A DNA stretch of 64,000 nucleotides from QNBT01 sp964563335 (GCA_964563335.1 CAZLWL010000003.1:1-64000); one strand, 5' to 3'. Shown: positions 25,545 to 35,243, numbered from the stretch's first letter. Notes: a model not told the origin generated them from the letters alone. Numbers and translations are program-made.

Positions 25545-27277
25545 TATTCGGCCCTCATATCGATAACGCGCGCCAGCTCTTCTAATGTTGTGGCACCAGC
25601 CAGGACTTGCCCGATACCCTGCTTTTTGAGCGTCTTCATGCCGTCCGCTACGGCGGCGGCCTTTACCTGGTCATCGGGGGCCCCCTCAACAATCATGCTC
25701 CTAACGGCACGACTTACTCGCAATATCTCATAAACGGCCTGTCTGCCGTGATAGCCGGTATGACGACACGCACCACAGCCGGTGCCGTGGTAAAGCATAA
25801 TCTGTTTGTTGCTTGTATCGGCGCGGTCTTTACCACCGAATAGAAGGCTGAGTTCTTCACGGGCCGGTTTATGGGATTGTTTGCATTCGGGGCAGATGGT
25901 TCGTACGAGCCTTTGTGCGACGGCTCCCAACAAGCACGAGGCGGCCTGAAAAGATGGAATACCCAAATCAATCAGTCGCGAGATGGCCCCGGTTGCATCG
26001 TTGGTATGCAAAGTACTCAAGACCAGGTGTCCGGTAATGGCGGCGCTGATTGAGATCTCGGCGGTTTCAAGGTCGCGGATTTCACCAACCAGAATGATGT
26101 CGGGGTCCTGTCTTAAAATACTTCTAAGTTCTGTGGCAAAAGTTCTGCCTATCGCCGGTTTCACCTGTACCTGTGTAATACCGCCCAAACGGTATTCGAC
26201 GGGGTCCTCTACCGTTACAATGTTCCTTTCCGGGGTATTCAGTCTTTGTATCAGGGAGTATAAAGTTGTGGTTTTACCGCAGCCTGTCGGTCCGGTAAGG
26301 AGAATCATGCCGTTGGGATTTGCTATCAGTGAATTGAATGTTTTGTATTCTTCTGAGTAGGGACTGACGATTTGGTCGAGTGACATCAGGGCGGCGCTGG
26401 CGTCGAGGATCCTGATGACTATTTTTTCGCCGCCGGTAGCCGGTAAAGATGAAACACGTAAGTCATATTCTTTATCATTTTGCCGGACATTTATATGCCC
26501 GTCCTGGGGAATCCGTCGCTCGGAAATATCCATATCAGCAAGTATTTTGATGTGGGAGATGACCTCAAGCTGGGCCGAGGCGGGCACTTCAAGTGCCTCC
26601 AGCAGTATGCCGTCGACGCGGTATCGAACGCGCATGTCAGGCTCCTGCGGCTCTATATGTATGTCGCTGGCGCGGGCATCGATGCCGCCAATTATGATGG
26701 AGTCGACCAAGCGCACGATCGGGGCATCGGCTACCTTGATTGATTGTGCTCTGGCTTTTCTGGTTTTTGACTCGACATCGGCCGAATGCTTGAGCCTCAT
26801 TGCCACAATGTCTTGTTTTGTAACGCTTTCCACATTGAAGTGATAAGCGATGGCCTGCTTGACGGCCTCGGTCGTTGCGGCAAGAGGGATAACCTTGTAG
26901 CCGGTTTTCGTGGTAATTGTATCTCTTGCGGACAGATTAAGTGGTGAGCTCATTGCCACGAAGAGTCTATCCTTCTCAATTCGCACCGGTATAAGATTGT
27001 GCTGTCGGGCGAGATCGAATGAGACCAGGCGAACCGCTACGGGGTCAATCATATCCGAGGAAAGGTTTACGAACTCGATATTATTGGTTATGGCGGCCAG
27101 TTTTGTCAGTTGGTCCGGATCGACAAGGTTTCGGCTTTTGAGAACGCTTATGAGGCTTTTGCTGGAATCGGCGCCGGCCCTGACAAGCTCGTCAATGGAG
27201 GCCTCGTCGAGAATGTTTTCCTCTAAAAGAAATGAAACGACGGTGTTCCGCTTTTTCTCGTCGTGCTTATTTTCCAT
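25544..27277 (-). CDS. Assembly ATPase (GspE/PilB)
   Basis: 577 residues from ATG at 27277; the frame is open to 27301 and no start has a convincing ribosome-binding site. N-terminal GspE-N domain to about 160, then the secretion ATPase core. It has Walker A GPTGCGKTTTLYSL, Asp box, Walker B ILVGEIRDLETAE, the His box in 'GHLVLSTLHTNDA', and a tetracysteine zinc motif (CPEC and CGAC about 40 residues apart). The zinc motif is typical of GspE and PilB but not of the retraction ATPase PilT. First gene of the pilus operon; it powers filament assembly from the cytoplasmic side. No PilT is present here. Confidence 0.95.
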   Translation of the reverse strand: MENKHDEKKRNTVVSFLLEENILDEASIDELVRAGADSSKSLISVLKSRNLVDPDQLTKLAAITNNIEFVNLSSDMIDPVAVRLVSFDLARQHNLIPVRIEKDRLFVAMSSPLNLSARDTITTKTGYKVIPLAATTEAVKQAIAYHFNVESVTKQDIVAMRLKHSADVESKTRKARAQSIKVADAPIVRLVDSIIIGGIDARASDIHIEPQEPDMRVRYRVDGILLEALEVPASAQLEVISHIKILADMDISERRIPQDGHINVRQNDKEYDLRVSSLPATGGEKIVIRILDASAALMSLDQIVSPYSEEYKTFNSLIANPNGMILLTGPTGCGKTTTLYSLIQRLNTPERNIVTVEDPVEYRLGGITQVQVKPAIGRTFATELRSILRQDPDIILVGEIRDLETAEISISAAITGHLVLSTLHTNDATGAISRLIDLGIPSFQAASCLLGAVAQRLVRTICPECKQSHKPAREELSLLFGGKDRADTSNKQIMLYHGTGCGACRHTGYHGRQAVYEILRVSRAVRSMIVEGAPDDQVKAAAVADGMKTLKKQGIGQVLAGATTLEELARVIDMRAE

Positions 27278-27630
27278 AATTGCGCTATTGGTCCACATCA
27301 CATCATTATGCGCACAGATGCCTCCTGAGCGCGTTATCTAAAACAGTATCGACAGCGCGGGCGGCACACTTAAGGACAAAGACACACAAGCACCATATCA
27401 TCAGAAGGGCCATTGCCGATACTTTCCCACTGGAGCCGAAAACTTATAGGACCCAACAGGGCACGACCTGCAGATTTTGAGGTCCTTTGGGCACTTTCTG
27501 CAAAAAGCGTGGATTCAGATTAAGACGTCTTGAAAAAGACTCGATAATTCACGATAGCCCAGCTTGCAGCGGGGCAAATATGATTTTTAGTGGGGCGTAA
27601 TCGCCCGCTTTCGACGGAAAACATGGAACG
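27278..27630. other. Divergent spacer between the pilus operon and the histidine kinase gene
   Basis: About 350 bases that must contain promoters for both directions. Landmarks are a GGAGG (27321-27325, minus strand) and the palindrome AAGACGTCTT. I found no promoter pair good enough to report and no RNA gene. Confidence 0.4.
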
Positions 27631-28863
27631 ATGACAGAAAGTGCCAATGAAATTTCAGTGCAAAACGCTACTGCTCCAGACACCAGCGACCAGACCCTTT
27701 GTTTAATAGACAGCATGGGTCTTGACGCTCTAACAAGTGAGAACACCGAAGTTGTGCTCACCGCGGCGATGAAGATCACAGCAGAGCGTCTTGAAGCCGA
27801 CCACGGGTACATAGTATTAAAGGATGACAAGGGTGAACTTGTCAGTATTGCGAGTATATGTCGCGACGAACAAAGCGAGCCTCAGATGAAGGCGAGCAAT
27901 GCCGTGATTGACAAGGTGATGGAAAGCGCTGTCGGAATCATAGTTGAAAACGCAATGCAAAGTCCTGAATTCGGCACAGATCCGAGCTTTCAGCGTTTCA
28001 ACATTCATTGTGTAATTTGTGTCCCGATAAAGACAGCAGATTCGACGGTGGGCGTGATTTATGCCGACAGCAGGAGTTGTAAATGGGACAATAGCCATCT
28101 TGAACTGTTGGAGTTTATAGGACGGTATATGGGTCTGGCGTTGAATAACATCTGTTTGCAGAGGAAGCTGCGTGAGAACACAAGGCTGGCGGCAACAGGG
28201 ACGGCCGCGCTTCAACTGTCTCATTCGGTGAAGAACATACTCCAGATGATTGGCGGGGCCGCTGAGATTGTGGATTTCGGCCTGAGAACGAATCAGATAC
28301 ACCGAGTCAAACGAAGCTGGGATATTCTGAAACCCAATCTTGAAAGAATGCGGAAATACACGCTGGAAATGCTGGATTACAGCAAAGACAGGCCACTTAA
28401 GTTGGGCGCGTGCGATTTCAACAGAGTCATCCAGAGTGCCATAGAGTCGCTAAAATCGCAGCTCAAGCAGAAGACCTCCAGGCTGAACATTCGCATAGAC
28501 CAGAAAATACCGACCATTAAACTGGATGGTGAGCGTCTTCACGAAATGGCTCTGAACATCGTCCTGAATGCCATCGACATCGTTGACGAACAGGTCGGCA
28601 TCGTCAGTGTAGAAACCAGATACCTGCCCGAGCAGCAAGAAGTCCTGTTTGCTGTTACCGATAATGGGCCCGGCATGACAGAGGAGATGAAGGAAAAGAT
28701 ATTTACGCCTTTTGAGTCCAAGAAAAGCAAGTTCGGCACGGGTCTGGGCATGCCTATTGCGAAACAGGTCATAGACCAACACGCCGGAAGGATCGAGATT
28801 GACACTGAGATAGGCAAAGGAACAACGTTCAATATATACCTGCCTGCTAAAGTCATCGGCTAA
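27631..28863 (+). CDS. GAF-domain sensor histidine kinase, orphan
   Basis: 410 residues, no membrane segment, so cytoplasmic. A GAF domain occupies roughly 35-175 ('HGYIVLKDDKGELVSIASIC', 'VICVPIKTADSTVGVIYADS'). The dimerisation region has the phospho-acceptor His198 in LQLSHSVKNIL, and the catalytic domain shows the N box (NIVLNAIDI), G1 (DNGPGM), F (FTPF) and G2 (GTGLGM) motifs. The signal read by the GAF domain is unknown. No response regulator is adjacent. Divergent orientation next to the pilus operon makes pilus regulation possible but unproven. Confidence 0.9.
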   Translation: MTESANEISVQNATAPDTSDQTLCLIDSMGLDALTSENTEVVLTAAMKITAERLEADHGYIVLKDDKGELVSIASICRDEQSEPQMKASNAVIDKVMESAVGIIVENAMQSPEFGTDPSFQRFNIHCVICVPIKTADSTVGVIYADSRSCKWDNSHLELLEFIGRYMGLALNNICLQRKLRENTRLAATGTAALQLSHSVKNILQMIGGAAEIVDFGLRTNQIHRVKRSWDILKPNLERMRKYTLEMLDYSKDRPLKLGACDFNRVIQSAIESLKSQLKQKTSRLNIRIDQKIPTIKLDGERLHEMALNIVLNAIDIVDEQVGIVSVETRYLPEQQEVLFAVTDNGPGMTEEMKEKIFTPFESKKSKFGTGLGMPIAKQVIDQHAGRIEIDTEIGKGTTFNIYLPAKVIG

Positions 28864-28877
28864 AAACACTCAGAAGT

Positions 28878-28905
28878 AATAGTAAATAGTCAATAGAAAA
28901 TAGTA
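28878..28905. repeat. Heptanucleotide tandem repeat
   Basis: Four 7-base units: AATAGTA, AATAGTC, AATAGAA, AATAGTA, located between the kinase gene and tRNA-Tyr. Confidence 0.75.
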
Positions 28906-28911
28906 AATTAA

Positions 28912-28994
28912 TGGGCCGGGTTGGATTCGAACCAACGTAGGCTCTCGCCAACGGGTTTACAGCCCGTTCCCTTTAGCCACTCGGGCACCGACCC
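28912..28994 (-). tRNA. tRNA-Tyr (GTA)
   Basis: 83 nt cloverleaf. Acceptor stem GGGTCGG / CCGGCCC, anticodon stem ACGGG / CCCGT around loop CTGTAAA with anticodon GTA, a long variable arm (class II, as expected for bacterial tRNA-Tyr), T loop GTTCGAATC, and discriminator A. The 3' CCA is not encoded. Confidence 0.95.
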
Positions 28995-29032
28995 ACAACT
29001 GAAGATACAGTTTACAAAGATTTGGACGAAAT

Positions 29033-29825
29033 TCAACAACAACGTGTTGATTTTTCGCTGAATTTGCGCAGAACCTGAACCGGATTTTCAGTGGAACTTC
29101 CGCTATTCGGATCGGCGTGGAGCCAGCTACAACCGAAGGTGATCTCCCAGTCTAACTGCCCCGCCCCAGAGTTGCGGATGTACAGATTCTGCGGTTGTGG
29201 TTCAAAGCCGGGTCTGGAGACAAAGAAGACGAATTCGGCAGGATCATGTGCAATGTTCGCTCGTGCGAACTCGAAAGCCCCCATGTCAACGGCGGTGGTC
29301 AAGTCACCATTACCATCAATAATTCTTGCGTTACCATCCAGGTCCCAGGGGGTCTTCAGCGGTGTTGCCGTCGCCGTCGAGGTCGGCGCTAAGTATTGTA
29401 TGGTGGGTGTTTGGGTCGCGGTCATTCCATTGACCTCCGCCTGGGGGGAAACCGCCGTAGATTGCGACTCCGCTGATAAGTTGGAACGTGTCGCTNNNNN
29501 NNNNNNNNNNNNNNNNNNNNNNNNNNNNNNNNNNNNNNNNNNNNNNNNNNNNNNNNNNNNNNNNNNNNNNNNNNNNNNNNNNNNNNNNNNNNNNNCTGGG
29601 GGGAAACCGCCGTAGATTGCGACTCCGCTGATAAGTTGGAACGTGTCGCTCCGTAATCGCTTCGGCCAAGGCATCCTGGATGTAGATGTAGGCATCCTCC
29701 CAGCTCGTACCATCTTTTGCGCCCGCAGTGGCGGTTGCATCGACATAGATTGCTCCCCCAGCCGTGCCCACCACAGCCAGCGAGACCAGTACCATACCCC
29801 AGAGAAAACTTGAGCTTTTGTCCAC
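29033..29825 (-). pseudogene. Beta-helix surface protein gene, broken by assembly gap and frame changes
   Basis: GTG start at 29825 after GGAGGA gives a signal peptide (VDKSSSFLWGMVLVSLAVVG, cleaved near AGG) and 'AIYVDATATAGAKDGTSWED', the usual opening of Planctomycetota right-handed beta-helix proteins. Further recognisable pieces are 'TFQLISGVAIYGGFPPGG', 'HHTILSADLDGDG', 'DLDGNARIIDGNGD' with 'TTAVDMGAFEF', and a C-terminal BACON-like domain (QNLYIRNSGAGQLDWEITF, CSWLHADPNSG). They lie in two different frames and are joined at positions that skip the middle of the fold. The N run and the duplicated 55 bases around it point to repeat collapse during assembly, though a true degenerate gene cannot be excluded. 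Confidence 0.65.
29496..29595. other. Assembly gap (100 N) flanked by identical 55-base ends
   Basis: 29441-29495 and 29596-29650 are the same sequence (CTGGGGGG to GTGTCGCT). Either two contig ends overlap and were not merged, or the gap spans a tandem repeat unit. True gap length is unknown. Confidence 0.95.
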
Positions 29826-30172
29826 AACCCACTCCTCCAAGAGTGCCTTTAGACCTATACAATAAATCCTACACCCAGACGGAATATTTGTCAACCAAAA
29901 CCTCCGTTAGAGGATCAAATCCGACTACTATAAAAGGTGTATATGTTCTATAAGAGAGGGAAATGCCGAAGTATATTGGGTAAATGTGTGGAGTGAGCAC
30001 AAAATAAAGAAGGGCGCGCCTTTTAGAGCACCACCCTTCCGGAGGGGAGAAAAATTTGTGAACCTTCATGTTATCATATTACGTCCGAAAATGCAAGCTC
30101 TGCGGTAAGAAAAACCGTAAATTTCGGAAAAATTTTCTGGTGCTGCCTCTTGCGCGGTGCCGACATAGTTAG
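29826..30172. other. Spacer upstream of ftsW
   Basis: About 350 bases between two divergent genes. It has an AT-rich part (29880-29990) and a palindrome-like GAAGGGCGCG...CACCCTTC segment (30009-30040). It must hold the promoter for ftsW-murG, but no clear -35/-10 pair was found. Confidence 0.35.
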
Positions 30173-31375
30173 ATGACTGTGTCAAGGATAGAACAAAATG
30201 TCCATATAGCCCCCTTAATCGAGGCGGTGGTGTTGGTTCTGATGGCTATGGGGACGGTGTTTGTCTTTTCGGCAGGAGCTAACGTCAGTACTGACTACGA
30301 CTTACAGCATTTTTACGACTTTACGACTCTGAAACAGGTTCTTTTCTTTCCCTTGGCCGTTTTGGCGATGTACCTGGGCAGCAGGGTGGATTATAAAAAA
30401 TTCAGTTTGACCGGTGGTTCGCCGGCAAAATCCTTTTCGCCATACCTGCTAATACTTGCAATAGCTTTACTTATACTTGTTTTGATCCCCGGAATCGGTG
30501 TCCAAAAGCATGGCGCACGGCGGTGGCTGGATCTTGCCCCCGGATCTGCGTATGTGAGCTTTCAGCCGTCTGAACTTGCAAAATGGGCCATCATCTTCTT
30601 CCTGGCGGCGTACGTGGACAAACTTGCCGATACAATCAATCTGTACTGGAGACGATTTGTCCCTATATGTCTGGTCGCGGCTCTGGTGGTGGCGCTGATA
30701 GTTACGCAAGACTTTGGGACGGCGGCGTTTATCGCGCTGCTGACATTCCTGATGCTCGTAATCGGCGGCGCGTGCTGGTGGCATTTCCTGACGCCGCTGC
30801 CGGTGACGGCGGCCGCTTTTTATGCGGCAATAGTCAGCTCGCCGACTCGCGTCAACAGGATAAAGAGCTTTATCAACCCCGATGCGATTTCCTACCAGGC
30901 AAGACAATCGCTGATTGCGATAAGCACCGGCGGGATATGGGGAAAGGGCCTGGGCAAAGGGATTTGCAAGTACGGCCATGTGCCGGAGGATACGACCGAC
31001 TTTGTATTCGCGATTATCGCCGAAGAATTGGGATTTGTAGGAGCGGCGCTGGTAATTATGATTTTCATTGCCTTTGTCGTCGCCGGGATGATAATTGTGA
31101 TTCGGTGTGAGAACCGGTTTGGGCGAGTGTTGGCGGCGGGCATCATACTTACGATTGCAATTCAGGCGGCGGTAAACATCGGTGTTGCAACGGTGGTTTT
31201 GCCGACGAAGGGGATGCCGCTGCCGTTTATAAGTGCCGGGGGGACGAGTATGTTACTGTCAGCAGCGGCGGTTGGAGTGCTGCTGAATATCGCAAAGCAG
31301 ACCGAAAGTATGGGGCGAATCCGTCTCCAAGACGTGCATGCTGAAGGGCAAATGCGCCAAATCGGGGGAAATTAA
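30173..31375 (+). CDS. ftsW: SEDS-family peptidoglycan polymerase FtsW
   Basis: 400 residues with about ten membrane segments. SEDS motifs: 'GARRWLDLAPGSAYVSFQPS', 'QDFGTAAFIALLTFLMLVIG', 'GIWGKGLGKGICKYGHVPED' and 'TTDFVFAIIAEELGFVGAAL', then 'KGMPLPFISAGGTSMLL'. FtsW polymerises lipid II at the division site together with a class B penicillin-binding protein. RodA is the related alternative; linkage to murG three bases downstream favours FtsW. Planctomycetota vary in division genes, so the pairing ftsW-murG is informative for placing the organism among those that keep peptidoglycan synthesis. The rest of the dcw cluster is not here. Confidence 0.88.
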   Translation: MTVSRIEQNVHIAPLIEAVVLVLMAMGTVFVFSAGANVSTDYDLQHFYDFTTLKQVLFFPLAVLAMYLGSRVDYKKFSLTGGSPAKSFSPYLLILAIALLILVLIPGIGVQKHGARRWLDLAPGSAYVSFQPSELAKWAIIFFLAAYVDKLADTINLYWRRFVPICLVAALVVALIVTQDFGTAAFIALLTFLMLVIGGACWWHFLTPLPVTAAAFYAAIVSSPTRVNRIKSFINPDAISYQARQSLIAISTGGIWGKGLGKGICKYGHVPEDTTDFVFAIIAEELGFVGAALVIMIFIAFVVAGMIIVIRCENRFGRVLAAGIILTIAIQAAVNIGVATVVLPTKGMPLPFISAGGTSMLLSAAAVGVLLNIAKQTESMGRIRLQDVHAEGQMRQIGGN

Positions 31376-31378
31376 GCG

Positions 31379-32488
31379 ATGAAGCGGTCGCATTTTTTCT
31401 TTGCGGGCGGAGGGACGGGCGGACATATCTACCCTGCAGTTGCGGTGGCTGAGCAGATACAAAAGGCCAAAGCTGATGCAAACATTACATTCTTCTGCAG
31501 TGAGCGTTCTATCGATTCACGAATCCTTTCAAGAACCGGCTTTGAGTTTGTTGCGCTGCGCGTTAGACCCTTTTCACCGCGGCCTGATAAGCTTGTAGTA
31601 TTTTTTTCAACGTTAATGCGAAGCTACAAACTCGCGAGGCAAATAATCACTCCGGTTGCCGACAGGTCGGTTGTCATCGGCACAGGTGGATTCGCATCGG
31701 CACCTGCGGTCTTTGCAGCACACAGACTCAATGTACCCGTCGCAATAATCAACGTTGATATTGTGCCGGGCAGGGCAAACAGACTATTGGCGCGCTTTGC
31801 GAATGAAATATTTGTGCAGTTCGAAGACACTGCCGGGCGCTTCACAAATATGAAAGCTGCCGTTAATGTTTTCGGCTGTCCACTGCGGGAAGGTTTTGGC
31901 AGCGATGACAGGCATACGGTCATCGATGAATTAGGGCTCGATGAAAACAAAAAGACGCTTGTTGTAACAGGGGCTTCAAGTGGTTCGGCGAGCATCAATG
32001 ACGCAATTTGCCGACTGCTTTCAGACCTTGGCTGCTTCGCAGATAATTGGCAGATAGTTCACCTTACGGGCAAAAGAGATTATGAGCGTGTGTGTGGTGG
32101 CTATGCAGACACGAAAATTGGGCACAAGATTCTTGATTATTATGACGACATGCCCGGTTTGCTGGTCGGTGCTGATTTGGTTGTAGGCAGGGCCGGGGCA
32201 GTGAGCGTGGCCGAATACGCAGCAGCGGGGGTGTCGGCGATTTGTATGCCTTATCCATACCATAAAGACAGGCACCAGTATTTGAATGCGGATAAACTGG
32301 TCGAGGCGGGCGGTGCGGTCATAGTTGACGATGTTGTGGGTGATTGCGAGCAAACGTCGAAGAATCTTCTGCGTGAATTGGCGGCACTGCTGGCCGATGA
32401 TGAGAGGCGCAGCGAAATGGGACGGAGCGGCAGGGGTTTGGCAAAGTTGGACGCAGCTGAAAAGGTTGCTCAAGAGTTAACAAGATAG
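31379..32488 (+). CDS. murG: UDP-N-acetylglucosamine transferase MurG
   Basis: 369 residues, standard length. Adds GlcNAc to lipid I, forming lipid II at the inner face of the membrane. The first glycine-rich loop AGGGTGGHIYPA is at residues 9-20; the second is recognisable as 'GTGGFASAPAVFAAHRLN' and the third as 'VTGASSGSASINDAI'. The C-terminal domain has 'DLVVGRAGAVSVAEYAAAGV' and 'ICMPYPYHKDRHQYLNADKL', the UDP-GlcNAc site. Starts three bases after ftsW, clearly one operon. Ends convergently with batE; a short hairpin (32493-32510) lies just past the stop. Confidence 0.95.
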   Translation: MKRSHFFFAGGGTGGHIYPAVAVAEQIQKAKADANITFFCSERSIDSRILSRTGFEFVALRVRPFSPRPDKLVVFFSTLMRSYKLARQIITPVADRSVVIGTGGFASAPAVFAAHRLNVPVAIINVDIVPGRANRLLARFANEIFVQFEDTAGRFTNMKAAVNVFGCPLREGFGSDDRHTVIDELGLDENKKTLVVTGASSGSASINDAICRLLSDLGCFADNWQIVHLTGKRDYERVCGGYADTKIGHKILDYYDDMPGLLVGADLVVGRAGAVSVAEYAAAGVSAICMPYPYHKDRHQYLNADKLVEAGGAVIVDDVVGDCEQTSKNLLRELAALLADDERRSEMGRSGRGLAKLDAAEKVAQELTR

Positions 32489-32492
32489 AATT

Positions 32493-32510
32493 GGTGCGAT
32501 TCATCGCACC
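32493..32510. repeat. Short palindrome between convergent murG and batE
   Basis: GGTGCGA and TCGCACC around a four-base loop. There is no T run after it, so it is not a standard terminator. Another small hairpin (CAAGC TTC GCTTG) lies at about 32568-32580. Confidence 0.4.
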
Positions 32511-32600
32511 CTACTACAGCATTTCACAAATAACTCGACTATATAAAAGTGTGAAAAACCATCCCCAAGCTTCGCTTGAGGCTGCCACCCTAAGTTTTAG

Positions 32601-33419
32601 CTAAATCAAATCTGCGGACTGGTCGGGTATCCAGGTGTCGGTATCGTCGGCGAGTTTGATGTGTAACCAGCCGGTGCGGCGTTCGAGCAGGTCAAACTCG
32701 GTGCCGGCGTGCAGCGGCTCCTTGAAGCTGGGGGCGTAGTTTTGGCCGTCGCCCTGGCGGGCGATGACCTCATCGGCGGTGATTACACCGCAGATTCGGG
32801 CGTCCCGCGTTTTTGCTTCGACAACGACCGAGGTGAGAAAGCAAAGCGTCAACAAGACGGTTATCACAATTGTCACAGTTGCAGGAGGGGAGCGGCCAAA
32901 CCATATAGTCAGCGTCAGAGTAACACAGCAGACGGCGAATAAGATGCAGGTCAGGACAAATTTTGTCTTAAGAGAGAAATCGTAATGCCAGAAAAAGAGC
33001 GTGTGCAGGACACGCTTTTGGGTCTTTACCAGGACCTTGTCAAGCCTTCGGCTGCGGGCAAAATCAAGGTTTTTCTGGATATTGGCGTCGGCGGCGTCAA
33101 GTTTTTGGGCCCTGCGGTAGTTGAGGATTGCGGGGCCGAGGTCGCCTTTGAGCAAGTAGGTGTTTGCGAGATTGTAATACAGGCCGGCGTTTTGTATTTG
33201 ACCCTGGTCGATAATTTTTTCATAGCTAAGAATCGCTTTTTCGTAAAGCCTTTGGGCGTTGGCCGAATCGGTGAGGGCAGAGTTGGCTTCTTTGAAGGCC
33301 TGGTTTGCCTGGGCAAAGAGCGTGTATAGTTGTTCTTTTGAGAGTTCGGCCTGCGCGATGGGCGGCGAGGTAAAGAGAAACAATGCTATTATTATGGTTG
33401 GGCAGGCTCTGCGGTTCAT
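32601..33419 (-). CDS. batE: BatE-like protein: TPR, two membrane helices, SH3-like end
   Basis: 272 residues. Signal peptide MNRRACPTIIIALFLFTSPP, then TPR units ('ILSYEKIIDQGQIQNAGLYY', 'LANTYLLKGDLGPAILNYRR'), two membrane segments (about 150-205), and a C-terminal bacterial SH3-like domain ('ADEVIARQGDGQNYAPSFKE', 'LERRTGWLHIKLAD'). This order matches BatE of Bacteroides-type aerotolerance operons. It overlaps batD by 4 bp (ATGA) and ends the operon. The Bat complex is membrane bound and associated with stress tolerance; its exact biochemistry is not established. Confidence 0.75.
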   Translation of the reverse strand: MNRRACPTIIIALFLFTSPPIAQAELSKEQLYTLFAQANQAFKEANSALTDSANAQRLYEKAILSYEKIIDQGQIQNAGLYYNLANTYLLKGDLGPAILNYRRAQKLDAADANIQKNLDFARSRRLDKVLVKTQKRVLHTLFFWHYDFSLKTKFVLTCILFAVCCVTLTLTIWFGRSPPATVTIVITVLLTLCFLTSVVVEAKTRDARICGVITADEVIARQGDGQNYAPSFKEPLHAGTEFDLLERRTGWLHIKLADDTDTWIPDQSADLI

Positions 33420-35242
33420 TTCTTAGACTTCTTTTCAATATTACGAATGAGTTCGATGACTTCTTTTATTTTTGCTGAGTCAATGGCGGTCTGGCCGCCG
33501 GCGTAACGGGCAGATTCACACTGGTCTATGATATCTCTGTATGTGTCAGCGGCTTGTGGGTCATTTGTAGCGGCACTGACTATTTCGTAGCAGTCGTGGG
33601 CGGTCAGGGACGCTGCTATCCTGTCAAATCTCTGGCCGATGTATTGTTTCATTGCCGCGGCGAGCGCTTCGTGGGGCTGGCGCGAGGTGTTATGGTCGAT
33701 CTTTTTCAACTGCGCGATGGCAGCTGCGCAGGCACGGCGTCTGCGTCTGGCAGCTATTCTTTCGGGTGTCGTATGAGTGAAGAGCTTAATAAGCGAGCTT
33801 GATATCAACGCAACCAAAGGCAGGGCCCAAACGGCGGCATAAGGAAGAGTGGTAGCGGCCCCAAGCGGTGAAAAACTCTGGTTGGTAAGGATGTCGCCGC
33901 TTTCATAATTTGCCGAAAGTCCCTTTCTTATGGCCTCGACTTCCTTGCTTGCCGGCGCGAAATCTCGGCCCACCAAATCCGCGGCGGTCAACTTCCTGGC
34001 AGGAGCCACCTTGAGTTCTATCGGTTCGGTCCGGGCCACGACGCATTCGCCCTTGTCAACATCAAAGAAAGCAAGCGGTATAGGTGGAACCCGGGTAACG
34101 TCATTATTGCTTGGGCGGATTGTCTGGGTAAAGACCTTGAAGCCTTTTCCAATAGTCGGCGAGCTTCTTTCGGAGGGGATTTTGAAGTTTTGGACCATCT
34201 CCGGTATCTGCTCAAGAGCGGGCCACTGAACGGGCTTAAGATATTTATTTGGGCCGATTTTGATGGTGAGGGTGATTGGGTCGCCTCTGTTCACTTCGGT
34301 CGGCGAGGCGGAGGCGGAGATTGCGTAGCGTCCGACCAGGCCGTAGAACTCGGGTGGTTTGCCTTCCTGCGGTAATGTCAGGACCGTAAGGGTCAGTGGC
34401 CCGGATTTTGCCATGAACCTTTTGTATTGTGTGCGGCCAAAGAAATCATCGAAGAAGCCGCCTCGTCGTCTTTGGCGGCCGACGGCGACATCGGCCGAAA
34501 CACTCGTAGGCGCCAGTTGAATCTGTCCGGCGTATTTGGGAATCAGAACCTTACTGAATGTGAGCAAGATAGAGTCTCTGCCTTTGTGAGTTACGCGGTA
34601 TTGGCTGGCAAAAACATGCACCCCGCTGCTCAGGCGGTATTCCTTGGCCCCCCTGCCGGACAAATCCGGGTCTTCAAGGATGAAAACATCGCCGGCAAAG
34701 GATGGGACGGTGAAACTAAAGTCTCCGACATCTGCCATAATATAGAAGTTGACCGTCATTATGACCGGCTGGCCGACGTAGCAGGAGGTATCAGAAAGCT
34801 TTACCTCAAGGTCAAGTTTGTCGGTGGTACCGGGCTGAAGAATATTCACATCAACAGGGTTAGTCCTGTAGTCTTTTCCATCGATGGTTACCGTTAGCGG
34901 CTGCAGTTGTATCCGGCCGGCCCAGCCGGCGGTGAGAGCGTAACTCATTACGTATCGCTTGGTGGCGCTCTTGGTCATTCTGCCGTTTATGATGGTGACG
35001 GAGGATTGAGAGACATCTCTGTTGCCGGTACCTCGCGGGTTATACTGCGCCAACGGGGCAAGGTCAACTTGTCCGGGCTTGTTTTCGCCGTCGATAATCA
35101 CGTTGTAGGTGAAACTCTCGCCGACGTAGATATCCTGCGAGGTGTCAACCTGGGCGAAAACCTGTATCTTAGCAGCGGCCCAGCATACCGTCGTTACTAT
35201 CAGAACACAAATAATCAGGATGTATCCGGCTTTTGATTTCAT
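33416..35242 (-). CDS. batD: BatD-like (oxygen tolerance) protein
   Basis: 608 residues from ATG at 35242, one base after the batC stop; the frame's 47-residue upstream extension overlaps batC and was not used. Signal peptide (GYILIICVLIVTTVCWAAA), then repeated Ig-like beta domains with the BatD pattern ('VDTSQDIYVGESFTYNVIID', 'SDTSCYVGQPVIMTVNFYIM', 'PTEVNRGDPITLTIKIG'). One membrane helix follows near 480-500 (AVWALPLVALISSSLIKLF), then a cytoplasmic helical tail ('RRRRRACAAAIAQLKKIDHN'). Matches the BatD family in length and layout. Probably presents a periplasmic domain to the BatA/BatB proteins. Confidence 0.85.
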   Translation of the reverse strand: MKSKAGYILIICVLIVTTVCWAAAKIQVFAQVDTSQDIYVGESFTYNVIIDGENKPGQVDLAPLAQYNPRGTGNRDVSQSSVTIINGRMTKSATKRYVMSYALTAGWAGRIQLQPLTVTIDGKDYRTNPVDVNILQPGTTDKLDLEVKLSDTSCYVGQPVIMTVNFYIMADVGDFSFTVPSFAGDVFILEDPDLSGRGAKEYRLSSGVHVFASQYRVTHKGRDSILLTFSKVLIPKYAGQIQLAPTSVSADVAVGRQRRRGGFFDDFFGRTQYKRFMAKSGPLTLTVLTLPQEGKPPEFYGLVGRYAISASASPTEVNRGDPITLTIKIGPNKYLKPVQWPALEQIPEMVQNFKIPSERSSPTIGKGFKVFTQTIRPSNNDVTRVPPIPLAFFDVDKGECVVARTEPIELKVAPARKLTAADLVGRDFAPASKEVEAIRKGLSANYESGDILTNQSFSPLGAATTLPYAAVWALPLVALISSSLIKLFTHTTPERIAARRRRRACAAAIAQLKKIDHNTSRQPHEALAAAMKQYIGQRFDRIAASLTAHDCYEIVSAATNDPQAADTYRDIIDQCESARYAGGQTAIDSAKIKEVIELIRNIEKKSKK

Positions 35243-35243
35243 C

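Noticed and set aside
28912..29033. tRNA-Tyr as an integration site for the broken gene beside it
   Set aside because: No integrase and no duplicated tRNA 3' end is visible nearby.
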